DNA of 64,000 nt, taken from assembly GCA_910584195.1 (NCBI GenBank), contig CAJTYV010000001.1:182-64181 (forward strand). Direction: 5' to 3'. The DNA is from an uncultured Ruminococcus sp. (GTDB lineage Bacteria > Bacillota > Clostridia > Oscillospirales > Ruminococcaceae). A model generated the notes under the pieces. The model made no database searches. It was not told where the DNA came from and saw nothing but the letters and a program-made list of their open reading frames with translations. Positions 34,061 through 42,007 of this stretch are shown in pieces. The position numbers were made by a program, and so were the translations under genes. Each line of letters opens with the position of its first letter. Positions within the stretch are counted from its first letter, which is position 1.

Positions 34061-34773
34061 GTGAACAAATAATATGCAAAAACGCCGCCCTCGGATATGA
34101 GGACGGCATTGTGACCGAGGGACTGAACTTTACAGTAAACAGCGGAGATTATCTCTGCATACTCGGTGAAAACGGTTCCGGAAAAAGTACCCTTATAAAA
34201 GCTCTTCTCGGACTCAAACCGCAGATAAGCGGCGAAATAAACTGGTGCGGAGATTTTTCCGCTCGGGATATAGGCTATCTGCCTCAGCAAACGCCTATCC
34301 AGAGAGATTTTCCGGCTTCAGTAAAGGAAATAGTACTTTCGGGTTGTATTTCAAAAATGGGATTCCGTCCATTTTATAAAGCGACTGAAAAAAAGCTTGC
34401 GTACGATACCATGAAGCAGCTTGGCATAGACGCTCTCGAAAATCGCTGCTACAGAGAACTGTCGGGCGGACAGCAGCAAAGAGTTCTCCTTGCAAGAGCC
34501 TTGTGCGCGGCAAGCAAAATGCTGCTTCTGGACGAGCCCGTAACAGGACTTGACCCTCATGCCCAGACTGAGCTTTATGAGCTTGTAGCAAGGCTTAACC
34601 GCAGCGGTATATCCATTATAATGGTATCTCACGATATTTCTTCCGCTGTGAAGTACGCGTCTCACATACTCCACATATCAAAAAAACAGTTGTTTTTCGG
34701 CGCTACAGCCGATTATCTCAGCAGTAAAGCAGGCAGACAGTTCCTTGAAAGCGAGGCTTCGGACTATGAATGA
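34057..34773 (+). CDS. znuC: ATP-binding protein of metal ABC importer (ZnuC type)
   Basis: 238 residues, beginning with GTG that overlaps the znuA stop (GTGA). Walker A is GENGSGKSTLIK (about 38-49), the Q-loop follows at LPQQTPIQRDFP, the ABC signature is LSGGQQQRVLLARAL (about 134-148), Walker B MLLLDEP, D-loop TGLDP and switch His in VSHD. It powers import with ZnuB in the membrane and ZnuA outside. Its 3' end overlaps znuB by eight bases, so the three are translationally coupled. Confidence 0.92.
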   Translation: MSEQIICKNAALGYEDGIVTEGLNFTVNSGDYLCILGENGSGKSTLIKALLGLKPQISGEINWCGDFSARDIGYLPQQTPIQRDFPASVKEIVLSGCISKMGFRPFYKATEKKLAYDTMKQLGIDALENRCYRELSGGQQQRVLLARALCAASKMLLLDEPVTGLDPHAQTELYELVARLNRSGISIIMVSHDISSAVKYASHILHISKKQLFFGATADYLSSKAGRQFLESEASDYE

Positions 34774-35617
34774 ACTTATTTCCACGCTTCAATATTACTT
34801 TTCTTTCCCTTTTGTCAGATACGCATTTATAGTAGTTCTCCTTATTGCTCTTTGCTCGTCCCTTCTCGGAGTTTCCCTTGTTCTGAAACGATTTTCCTTT
34901 ATCGGCGACGGACTTTCACACACTGCATTCGGCGCAATGGCTGTTGCGGCAGTAACGGGGATCACCAACAGAATGATAATAATTCTCCCCGTTACCGTAC
35001 TTTCCGCCGTTCTTCTGCTAAGAACAGGGCAGAACGCCAAAATCAAGGGAGACGCTTCCATTGCCATGATTTCGGTAAGCGCTCTTGCGTTAGGTTATAT
35101 ACTGATGAATCTTTTTCCCGTATCATCAAATATTTCGGCGGATGTATGCGGTTCGCTGTTCGGCTCGACATCTGTGCTCAACTTAAAAAAATCTGACGTT
35201 ATGCTGTGTTTAGTCATGTCGCTGACAGTTCTCGCCGTATTCGTACTTTTTTACAACAAAATATTCAGCGTGACCTTTGACGAAAACTTTTCAAAAGCGA
35301 CCGGGGTCAACTCGGACGGTTATAATCTTATGATAGCCGTTATTACGGCGATAATTATTGTTATTGCAATGAATCTCGTTGGTTCTCTGCTTATTTCTGC
35401 GCTTATTATTTTCCCGGCTCTTTCCGCTATGAGAATTTTTAAAAGCTTCAAAAGCGTAACGATATGCTCGGCGGTCATTTCAGTGATATGCGCAGCTTTG
35501 GGAATAATTCTGTCGATTATTTTTTCTACTCCCGTAGGCGCAACTATCGTAACAGCCGACCTTGCGGCTTTTCTTCTGTTTTCAGCGGTTTCCTCTTTCA
35601 TGGTCAAAAAAAGATAA
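34766..35617 (+). CDS. znuB: Membrane permease of metal ABC importer (ZnuB type)
   Basis: 283 residues from the ATG at 34766 (GCGAGG upstream). About eight hydrophobic helices. The family block FSFIGDGLSHTAFGAMAVAA (about 41-60) is the ZnuB/MntB signature, GALFGS-like CGSLFGSTS follows, and NLVGSLLISALIIFPAL with its cytoplasmic coupling helix marks the end of the transport core. It forms a homodimer with two ZnuC subunits. A strong terminator starts 30 bases later, so the operon ends here. Confidence 0.92.
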   Translation: MNELISTLQYYFSFPFVRYAFIVVLLIALCSSLLGVSLVLKRFSFIGDGLSHTAFGAMAVAAVTGITNRMIIILPVTVLSAVLLLRTGQNAKIKGDASIAMISVSALALGYILMNLFPVSSNISADVCGSLFGSTSVLNLKKSDVMLCLVMSLTVLAVFVLFYNKIFSVTFDENFSKATGVNSDGYNLMIAVITAIIIVIAMNLVGSLLISALIIFPALSAMRIFKSFKSVTICSAVISVICAALGIILSIIFSTPVGATIVTADLAAFLLFSAVSSFMVKKR

Positions 35618-35647
35618 TATACGTGTATTTTCGAACATAAATTCTAA

Positions 35648-35694
35648 AACAGCGCCGTGCAAAGTTACATTTGATGACTTTGTACGGCGCTGTT
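35648..35694. terminator. Bidirectional terminator between znuB and the FIST-EAL gene
   Basis: 18-bp stem (35648-35665 with 35677-35694, one mismatch), core ACAGCGCCGTGCAAAG, 11-nt loop, flanked by A and T runs. It separates the convergent znuB and FIST-EAL genes. Confidence 0.85.
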
Positions 35695-35695
35695 C

Positions 35696-38218
35696 TTATT
35701 TTTCTTCTTTCTGCGGATTTTCCATAGGCTTTGAAAAAAGGTAGCCCTGAGAATATCGTATACCGTTAGCGTGAATAATATCCTGTATTTCCTGATCCTC
35801 AATATATTCGGCAACTATCTCTTTATTGTGCTTAGTCGCCCATAATGAAATCATTTCAAGCAATTCCCGGGCATAAATGTCATGTTTTATATTTCTGACG
35901 ATCTCACCGTCTATTTTGATATAGTCGGATTTTACCTTAAAAATATTGACAATATTGGAAAAACCGCTTCCAAAGTCGTCTATAGCTATTTTTCCGCCCA
36001 TTTGATGTATCTGCTCCACAAATTCCGCAATGATCTGATAATCCTTTATCTCCTCCGTCTCTGTCAATTCAAACACATAATTTTCGGGACAAGGAGCATT
36101 TTTAAGAAATTTTAAAATAAAATGAACTATCTTATAATTATAAATATCGCTGATATTCAGATTTATGGTTACCGCTTCACAACGGTCGCGAAAATATTTC
36201 ATTACCTTTATTATCATAAGATGAGACATATCGGGGTAAAATCCGTACTCTTTCGCTATCTCCATAAACTGACCCGGATTATAGACGTTCCCCTCGTCGT
36301 CTCTTATCCTCATGAGCGACTCGTACATTTTGATCTTTCCGTCGGAGTTATCCCTGATCCCCTGAAAAAACGGAACTACTCTGTCATTTGTAACGGCGTC
36401 ATTAAGAATTTTCAGCATTTTAAGCCTGCGGGCATGTATCTGCTCAAGTCCCAGATCAGATGTGTAATGATTGAAAAGAATATTTTTCGACCGCATATTT
36501 ACAAGCGTAAGCTCCGCCTTGTTTATCATATCCTCCTCATGCATTACAATGGAAAATTCGGTAACAGGTATATATTCCGCGAAACGATAATCCGAAACTA
36601 TGTTTTGCAGGGCGCGCATCTTATCAATAAATTCGCCGTCGCATATCTGCGGACTGCACGTTATTATAAGCGATGTTTTTTTGTACACATAAATGCTGTA
36701 ATCTTCATCCTTTATAAATTCGATTATCGCCTTGTAAAAGCGATTAAGATACATGTTGAATTTCGATTTGCTCATGAACGCGTTAAGCAGTCCCTCGTTG
36801 CGGAAAGTAAGCATACATATTTTATCAAACCTGCCCAATCCGAAGTCAAACGAATATTTTGTAATATTACTGATCCCCGAATCATCGTCTCTGAAAAGCG
36901 ACTCCTCTATTTCCTGCTGACGCTTTGTAAGCTCCTTATCAGCTTCAGCCGATTTATTTGCGTTAATAAGATATTTTACTATATGTTCCTGCTTGTTTAC
37001 AAGCTCACCCGAATGTTGTCTTAAAATATCGGAATCTATCCTTATTTTCGAAGAGCTTTCGGCTAACGACGCAATAGCAAAAGAGTAATTGCAATAGCAG
37101 TTTACACTGTTCATATTACCTATTTCACCGGCTACCAAAGCTCCGCTGAGATTTGTTTTTCCGAACGGCATAAGCTCCCACTTAGCGCAGTTGCTGAAAA
37201 GCAGCTGACGCGACACACAACTGTAACCGAAAAGCACTTCTGCCGGATGAGCGCTTATATTATTGCAGACATCCTCGCAGACCTCTATGCTTTTTTGAAT
37301 ACTTGAATAAGAAATGCGCACCTTTTCACCTGTTTTCGCCTCGCTGGGAACATACATTACCGGCTCCGGCTCGTCGGGAAAAACGCGCTTGTCATTATTC
37401 TGCGGCGAATATGCCAGCGCCCACGGCACATCGTCGCGATCAGAGCGTACAAGCGGAAAAAGAACTGTCGTATCGTAGTCCATTTCCCCACCGAGATCAA
37501 CTCCAAGCTGGTTTTGATACCATTGTACAGCGTTTTCTCCGTCAATAGCCCTGATTATCATGCCGTCCGCATCGGTTATGGTATGCTGTATTCCAACAGG
37601 CTCGGTAACATATATAAGATCGCTGTATACTGTAAGCTGCTTTGAATCAATTACAGCCGCGGCAACGGAATCATTTGAAACACCGGTATTATCGAAAACA
37701 AAAGCGTCCCTGTTAATACTTACCTCAGGATTTTCGGGGGTATTTGCGATCCCGCCTATCATCTGGACGTTTCCGGCACGTTTATTTATGCGTTCAACAA
37801 AGCTGCCGACTTTTATAAAGGGACGCGCAAAAAGTGTCAGCATAAACCGTGATCTTTCTGAAACTACTGCGTCAATAACCTTATCCGCAGCAACAGAACC
37901 TCTCAGATCAGTACCCTCGCTGCCTGAAAGATCAATCATACATGTATTAACTTCACTGTATGAAAGCTGCGTTACGGAAACTAAACAGCATTTTGTGTGA
38001 ATATCGCCCTCAAAAATAACTCCCGATGCGGAACTGCCGATAATGCTTGCTTTCGGAAAATATCTCAGAAGCATTTCAACAAACCGCATTATATTATTCC
38101 GGTTATGAATGCAGGTATGAACTCTTATAAAACAATTTTTTTCAGCAGAAAACCCGGCTCTTTTTATCAGAGACGCCATTTCCTGCTCGGTCGAATACAA
38201 AAAATTCAAGCTATTCAA
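35696..38218 (-). CDS. FIST-sensor EAL-domain c-di-GMP phosphodiesterase
   Basis: About 840 residues. The start is taken as TTG at 38218, 6 bases after AAAGGAGGGG; longer frames have no site. The N-terminal ~380 residues match FIST/FIST_C, a domain thought to sense amino acids or other small ligands (IIGSSASGVIFEGDI, GNVQMIGGIA, EVLFGYSCVSRQLL). A middle ~200-residue segment is unrecognised. The EAL domain (about 590-835) retains YESLMR (metal Glu), NLNIS, FELTETEE, DDFGSGFSN, DYIKIDG, AEYIED and QGYLFSKP, all the catalytic residues, so it should hydrolyse c-di-GMP. No GGDEF motif is evident. It is preceded by a structured leader RNA. Confidence 0.85.
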   Translation of the reverse strand: MNSLNFLYSTEQEMASLIKRAGFSAEKNCFIRVHTCIHNRNNIMRFVEMLLRYFPKASIIGSSASGVIFEGDIHTKCCLVSVTQLSYSEVNTCMIDLSGSEGTDLRGSVAADKVIDAVVSERSRFMLTLFARPFIKVGSFVERINKRAGNVQMIGGIANTPENPEVSINRDAFVFDNTGVSNDSVAAAVIDSKQLTVYSDLIYVTEPVGIQHTITDADGMIIRAIDGENAVQWYQNQLGVDLGGEMDYDTTVLFPLVRSDRDDVPWALAYSPQNNDKRVFPDEPEPVMYVPSEAKTGEKVRISYSSIQKSIEVCEDVCNNISAHPAEVLFGYSCVSRQLLFSNCAKWELMPFGKTNLSGALVAGEIGNMNSVNCYCNYSFAIASLAESSSKIRIDSDILRQHSGELVNKQEHIVKYLINANKSAEADKELTKRQQEIEESLFRDDDSGISNITKYSFDFGLGRFDKICMLTFRNEGLLNAFMSKSKFNMYLNRFYKAIIEFIKDEDYSIYVYKKTSLIITCSPQICDGEFIDKMRALQNIVSDYRFAEYIPVTEFSIVMHEEDMINKAELTLVNMRSKNILFNHYTSDLGLEQIHARRLKMLKILNDAVTNDRVVPFFQGIRDNSDGKIKMYESLMRIRDDEGNVYNPGQFMEIAKEYGFYPDMSHLMIIKVMKYFRDRCEAVTINLNISDIYNYKIVHFILKFLKNAPCPENYVFELTETEEIKDYQIIAEFVEQIHQMGGKIAIDDFGSGFSNIVNIFKVKSDYIKIDGEIVRNIKHDIYARELLEMISLWATKHNKEIVAEYIEDQEIQDIIHANGIRYSQGYLFSKPMENPQKEEK

Positions 38219-38296
38219 GCGGCACCCCTCCTTTCCAAGAGATTCTCGGCAAGATCTATTACAAATCACCTAACGATTTAATATTGTTTGAACAAT

Positions 38297-38376
38297 TTAC
38301 AAGGACAGCCGTTATAATTGCAGAGGCGAGGAACTGTCATCTCACCTCAAATCAAGCATAGCTGTCCCTTTTGTAA
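38297..38376 (-). ncRNA. Structured leader RNA upstream of the FIST-EAL gene (class not recognised)
   Basis: Minus strand. A closing helix TTACAA + GGACAGC (38297-38309) pairs with GCTGTCC + TTGTAA (38361-38376), with a 3-base bulge; inside is a GAGGTGAG/CTCGCCTC hairpin (38323-38348). It starts ~12 bases after the -10 at 38388-38393, so it is the 5' end of the transcript, and lies ~80 bases before the coding start. I do not recognise a known riboswitch motif (not c-di-GMP-I or -II by eye). It may be a cis-regulatory element or a small RNA. Confidence 0.55.
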
Positions 38377-38387
38377 CTACTGATATT

Positions 38388-38416
38388 ATTATAGCACAAT
38401 CCTCTGATTTTTTCAA
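38388..38416 (-). promoter_or_regulatory. Promoter of the FIST-EAL transcript
   Basis: Minus-strand -35 TTGAAA (38411-38416), 17-bp spacer, -10 TATAAT (38388-38393) with extended TGC. It is followed immediately by the structured RNA. Confidence 0.8.
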
Positions 38417-38524
38417 GTATTTTCAGAAAATTTTTGTGTAAAAAGCACATTGCACAATATAATTGCAAATACTTTGTATATTTTAACAATTGACATTATT
38501 CAAAAAATCCTAACAACACAAAAA

Positions 38525-38550
38525 ACGCCGCGAAAATATTTCAACGGCGC
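38525..38550 (-). terminator. Terminator of the 68-residue gene
   Basis: On the minus strand, GCGCCG/CGGCGT stem around a ~14-nt loop followed by TTTTTTG. It lies 66 bases past the stop, beyond the palindrome at 38579. Confidence 0.7.
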
Positions 38551-38578
38551 TTTCGTGTTTACATAAAATGAACATTCC

Positions 38579-38619
38579 TTAAGGCAGCACCGCACAATCT
38601 TTGTGCGGTGCTGCCTTAA
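38579..38619. repeat. Minimal palindrome made of the two MITE ends with 3-nt spacer
   Basis: Arms 38579-38597 and 38601-38619 (19 bp, perfect) read TTAAGGCAGCACCGCACAA and its complement with TCT between. It matches the terminal repeat of the 180-bp element but has no interior. Its TAA supplies the stop codon of the 68-residue gene at 38616-38822. It can also act as a hairpin terminator. Confidence 0.85.
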
Positions 38620-38822
38620 ATTTTAACAATTACCTCCGTTTCATATGAATGTCGGCTCAGGCAAAGCCTCGTCAGTTCCTTTTCCGCAGCCATATAGCTT
38701 GGAAATACGCGTCTTTTTAACTGCAAGTCACAGAGATAAGCTCCTGTTCCCGTGTTTCGTATAACGTAGAAAAACTTATTTTTCTGCTTGTGATGAGCTT
38801 CTTTTAAAAAATTTCTGTTCAT
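38616..38822 (-). CDS. Small protein of unknown function (68 residues)
   Basis: AGGAGG lies seven bases before the ATG and a perfect promoter lies upstream at 38862-38890, so this is likely to be a real gene. The sequence is basic and aromatic (FFYVIRNTGTGAYLCDLQLKR), with no recognised family. The stop codon TAA falls inside the palindrome at 38579. It is divergent from the XRE/S24 regulator, whose promoter is ~120 bases away, so that regulator could control it. Confidence 0.6.
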   Translation of the reverse strand: MNRNFLKEAHHKQKNKFFYVIRNTGTGAYLCDLQLKRRVFPSYMAAEKELTRLCLSRHSYETEVIVKI

Positions 38823-38861
38823 TTTTATCCTCCTGTTTGTAGAACTTTTTTCAACATTTTT

Positions 38862-38890
38862 ATTATATCACGTTGTAGATATATTGTCAA
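38862..38890 (-). promoter_or_regulatory. Consensus promoter of the 68-residue gene
   Basis: Minus-strand -35 TTGACA (38885-38890), 17-bp spacer, -10 TATAAT (38862-38867). Both hexamers are perfect. Confidence 0.85.
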
Positions 38891-39009
38891 CACAAGCTTG
38901 GGATTTTCTTGTTTGATTTTGTAAATTCGTGATTAAATCCATTTTTAAATTTATAATTATGTTATATTTTGTTGAAATTGATAAATAATAAAAATTTCAT
39001 CCTTTTTTG

Positions 39010-39038
39010 TTGACAAATCAGAAACCAAATGATATAAT
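39010..39038 (+). promoter_or_regulatory. Consensus promoter of the XRE/S24 regulator gene
   Basis: -35 TTGACA (39010-39015), 17-bp spacer, -10 TATAAT (39033-39038), ~31 bases before the ATG at 39070. It faces the 68-residue gene's promoter across ~120 bases of AT-rich DNA where an operator would be expected. Confidence 0.85.
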
Positions 39039-39069
39039 TATTAAAGAAAAACTTAAAGGAGCTGAGTGT

Positions 39070-39714
39070 ATGACAGATATAGGCACAGCAATCAAGAAAA
39101 GACGCGAAGAACTCGGAATGACACAAGATGAACTTGCAGAAAAAATCGGGTATAAATCCCGTTCGTCCGTAAACAAAATCGAAAAGGGCTGCAACGATCT
39201 TCCAAGAAACAAAATCGAAGTATTCGCAAAAGCGCTGAATGTTCCGCCCTCATTCTTTATCGGAGGAGATCCGGATGACATGTCTTTCGACGATTTGTGC
39301 GAAAAATACGACAATATCCGTCCCGTTCGTCTGAAACGCTTTCCTCTGCTGGGTGAAATTGCCTGCGGCGAGCCAATATTCGCCAATGAGGACAGAGAAA
39401 ATTTCATTATGGCGGATATGGATATTACTGCCGATTTCTGCCTGACGGCAAAGGGCGACAGCATGATAAACGCACGTATTTACGACGGAGATATAGTATT
39501 TATCCGCGAAATGCCAATGGTCAATAACGGCGATATTGCCGCCGTTATAATAGACGACGAAGCTACTCTTAAAAAAGTATACTACTATCCCGAAAAAGGC
39601 AGACTTGTCCTTTACCCGGAAAATCCTTCTTACGAGCCGTTCGTTTTTACGGGCGAGGAATTGAATAATATCCGTATTCTCGGAAAAGCGGTCTACTTTA
39701 TGAGCGCGCTGTAA
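39070..39714 (+). CDS. XRE-HTH/S24 peptidase-type repressor
   Basis: 214 residues from the ATG at 39070 (AAAGGAG). The N-terminal helix-turn-helix is at IGTAIKKRREELGMTQDELA and the recognition helix near KSRSSVNKIEKG (about 1-60). The C-terminal half is a LexA/CI-like self-cleavage domain: likely cleavage region EIACGEP (about 96-102; LexA has Ala-Gly, here Ala-Cys-Gly), nucleophile Ser131 in KGDSM and general-base Lys near 168 in TLKKV. Such proteins repress promoters and are cut after DNA damage or act constitutively. Neighbours: the divergent 68-residue gene and a thioesterase. Confidence 0.88.
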   Translation: MTDIGTAIKKRREELGMTQDELAEKIGYKSRSSVNKIEKGCNDLPRNKIEVFAKALNVPPSFFIGGDPDDMSFDDLCEKYDNIRPVRLKRFPLLGEIACGEPIFANEDRENFIMADMDITADFCLTAKGDSMINARIYDGDIVFIREMPMVNNGDIAAVIIDDEATLKKVYYYPEKGRLVLYPENPSYEPFVFTGEELNNIRILGKAVYFMSAL

Positions 39715-39738
39715 AATCAGGAAAGGGAACAAAAATAA

Positions 39739-40161
39739 ATGATTACGCCGTACGAACGCATGGTGTATTACTATGAAACCGATAAAATGGGAATAATGCA
39801 CCACTCAAACTACATAAGAATATTTGAGGAGAGCCGTGTCGACTTTCTGCAGAAATCGGGAATGCCGTTTTCAGAGATCGAAGCAAGAGGAATACTCATG
39901 CCGGTTCTGTCAGCTGAATGCAGCTACAAACGGCCTCTGAGATTTGAAGACGCCTTTTCAGTCAAGCTTACAATAACCAAATTCAACGGAGTTACGCTGT
40001 ATATCTCATATGCAGTCACATCCAAACTCACCGGAGAGCTTTGCGCAGAAGGAAAATCATCACACTGCTTTACGGACGAAAAACTTCACCCCATACGCAT
40101 AAAAAAATCGCACCCCGATATTTTCAGAATTTTTGACGACTATATGAGAAATAATTCTTGA
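39739..40161 (+). CDS. YbgC/FadM-type acyl-CoA thioesterase
   Basis: 140 residues, hot-dog fold. YYYETDKMGIMHHSNYIRIFEESRVDFL (about 10-37, with catalytic Asp in TDKMG-x-x-HH) is the 4-hydroxybenzoyl-CoA thioesterase signature; ILMPVLSAECSYKRPLRFED follows. It hydrolyses acyl-CoA or acyl-ACP thioesters in the cytoplasm; the chain length preferred cannot be read. RBS GGAAAGGG lies 11 bases before the ATG. It starts 24 bases after the XRE gene and may share its transcript. Confidence 0.88.
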   Translation: MITPYERMVYYYETDKMGIMHHSNYIRIFEESRVDFLQKSGMPFSEIEARGILMPVLSAECSYKRPLRFEDAFSVKLTITKFNGVTLYISYAVTSKLTGELCAEGKSSHCFTDEKLHPIRIKKSHPDIFRIFDDYMRNNS

Positions 40162-40169
40162 TAAAACCC

Positions 40170-40198
40170 TTGTTTTTTTTGGTAATTCATGTTATAAT
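40170..40198 (+). promoter_or_regulatory. Promoter of the DtxR/MntR-type gene
   Basis: -35 TTGTTT (40170-40175), 17-bp spacer, -10 TATAAT (40193-40198) preceded by TG, ~35 bases before the ATG at 40234. Confidence 0.75.
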
Positions 40199-40233
40199 GT
40201 ACTTGCAAGAAATCCGAATAAAGGAGAATCAAC

Positions 40234-40611
40234 ATGGCAATTACAGAAGCAGTTGAAAATTATCTTGAAACTATATTGATCTTATCTAAAGCACAGCCCG
40301 ATGTACATGCAATTGACATATGCTCATATCTGGGATATTCCCGGCCTACCGTGTCTATCATTCTGAAAAAAATGAAAGACGAAGGACTTGTTTTCGTTAA
40401 CAGGGATAATCACATCACCCTGTCGTCTGAGGGAAAAGAAATTGCCGAACGAATTTACGACCGCCACAACACGCTTTCGGCTTTCTTCATTTTGCTCGGA
40501 GTAAAAAAAGATCAGGCGCTCGAGGACGCCTGCAAAATAGAACACGATCTCTCGGACGAAACCTATTCACTTCTCAAGCAGCACTATCTGAAGCTTGCGG
40601 GAGAAGCTTAA
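40234..40611 (+). CDS. DtxR/MntR-family metal-dependent repressor
   Basis: 125 residues: winged HTH (about 1-65, AIDICSYLGYSRPTVSIILKKM) and a dimer/metal domain with no SH3-like extension. Aligned by eye with MntR, the metal residues would be Asn9, Glu12, His78, Cys100, Glu103 and His104 (AVENYLETI, YDRHNTL, EDACKIEHDL). MntR has Glu where Cys100 lies, while DtxR/IdeR has Cys, so the site looks more iron-type than manganese-type. It likely controls a metal importer such as the one at 33.1 kb. RBS AAAGGAG. Its 3' end is followed 13 bases later by the MurL-type gene. Confidence 0.85.
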   Translation: MAITEAVENYLETILILSKAQPDVHAIDICSYLGYSRPTVSIILKKMKDEGLVFVNRDNHITLSSEGKEIAERIYDRHNTLSAFFILLGVKKDQALEDACKIEHDLSDETYSLLKQHYLKLAGEA

Positions 40612-40624
40612 TTTCGGAGGAAAA

Positions 40625-42007
40625 ATGAATAAATTTGAAACCTTCCGCTTGGAAGCTCCCGAATTTGTATACAGAAATTTTACAGTAGAAGAAACGGAAA
40701 GCACAGTTGAAATAAGCTATTTATTCGACATTACGGGACTTGCCGAGTTTCATCCAAGCTGGAGCTTTCCAAAACCTGCGGAAACCAGCATAAAAAACGA
40801 TCTCACATTTGAGCGTCTCGCCTTTTCTTTGGGAATGGCGGAGGCAGTCAGCTACTGGAAAGCAGTCTGTTCCCCTCTTATGCGCGTTGAATGCGGCGAA
40901 CTTTCAGAAGAACAGGTAAAATGGTGGAAAAAGCTCTATTTTTCGGGACTTGGTGAGTTTTTCTACATAAACGGCATACAAACCGATATTGAAAGCTTTG
41001 TTAATATCAAAGCTTCGGGAAGATTTGCAAGTTCAGACGAAGCCGTCCACAAAGAACCAAAAGGCTGCCTTGTTCCCATAGGAGGCGGAAAGGATTCGGC
41101 TCTTACACTTGAAACGCTCGTCAGGGGCGGTATGGATTGCCGATGCTACGCCATAAATAATCGGAACTCCACTATTGAAACTGTCAGCGCGGCAGGTCTT
41201 AGCTCTGAATCGCTTATTACAGCAAACAGGCGATTTGACCGTTCCCTTCTGGAGCTTAACAGCCGCGGCTATCTTAACGGTCATACGCCGTTTTCGTCAA
41301 TTGTAGCATTTTCTGCGGAAATTACGGCATATCTCCACAACCTGAAGTACATCGTCCTCTCCAACGAGGACAGCGCAAACGAAAGTACCGTTGCAGGTCG
41401 GGAAGTTAATCATCAGTATTCAAAAAGCTTTGAATTCGAGCAGGATTTTCACAATTACGAGGAACAGTTTCTTGGAACGGGAGCGTATTATTTCAGCTTC
41501 CTGAGACCTCTTTCGGAATTTCAGATAGCCAAGATGTTCGTCAGCCACAAAAAATATCTTCCTGTTTTCAGAAGCTGCAATCTTGGAAGCAAGCGTTCAC
41601 CCGACGTATGGTGCGGCGAATGTCCGAAATGCCTTTTTGTTAGCCTCATTCTTTCTCCCTTTCTCAGTACAGATGAGCTTCTTTCAGTTTTTGGCAGGAA
41701 CATGCTTGACGACCATGCTATGGAAAATTATTTTCTTGAATTGATCGGCAAGTCACAGCACAAACCCTTTGAATGTGTCGGAAGCATCGAAGAAGTAAAT
41801 TTAGCCGTTTCTCTTGCGGTTAAAAAAATTTACGAAAATAATGAGAAACTTCCCTGCCTTTTTAAAAAGTACGTTGAACTCGGATTATATTGTCCTGAGA
41901 CTTTAGACGAAAAAAATAAAAAATACTGCGCCGGATGGAGCGAAAGAAATCTACTCCCCGAGGAGTTCAAAATTATATTGAAAAGCGAAATGGAGCGGTT
42001 GCTTTGA
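40625..42007 (+). CDS. murL: MurL-type UDP-MurNAc-L-Ala-L-Glu epimerase (candidate)
   Basis: 460 residues from the ATG at 40625 (CGGAGG upstream). It matches the MurL pattern: a ~150-residue N-terminal part, a PP-loop ATP-pyrophosphatase-like core with PIGGGKDSALTLETL (about 151-165), VLSNEDSANEST, SHQYSKSFEFEQDF-like NHQYSKSFEFEQDF, then a CGECPKC pair (near 340-346). In Xanthomonas, MurL uses ATP to convert the L-Glu of UDP-MurNAc-L-Ala-L-Glu to D-Glu, after MurD2 has attached L-Glu. Here a MurD gene overlaps its 3' end by four bases, exactly that pairing. Specificity remains inferred. Confidence 0.75.
   Translation: MNKFETFRLEAPEFVYRNFTVEETESTVEISYLFDITGLAEFHPSWSFPKPAETSIKNDLTFERLAFSLGMAEAVSYWKAVCSPLMRVECGELSEEQVKWWKKLYFSGLGEFFYINGIQTDIESFVNIKASGRFASSDEAVHKEPKGCLVPIGGGKDSALTLETLVRGGMDCRCYAINNRNSTIETVSAAGLSSESLITANRRFDRSLLELNSRGYLNGHTPFSSIVAFSAEITAYLHNLKYIVLSNEDSANESTVAGREVNHQYSKSFEFEQDFHNYEEQFLGTGAYYFSFLRPLSEFQIAKMFVSHKKYLPVFRSCNLGSKRSPDVWCGECPKCLFVSLILSPFLSTDELLSVFGRNMLDDHAMENYFLELIGKSQHKPFECVGSIEEVNLAVSLAVKKIYENNEKLPCLFKKYVELGLYCPETLDEKNKKYCAGWSERNLLPEEFKIILKSEMERLL

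Noticed and set aside
36122..37024. A 300-codon open frame on the plus strand
   Set aside because: It is antisense to the FIST-EAL gene, which has intact catalytic motifs; the frame has no family match by eye.
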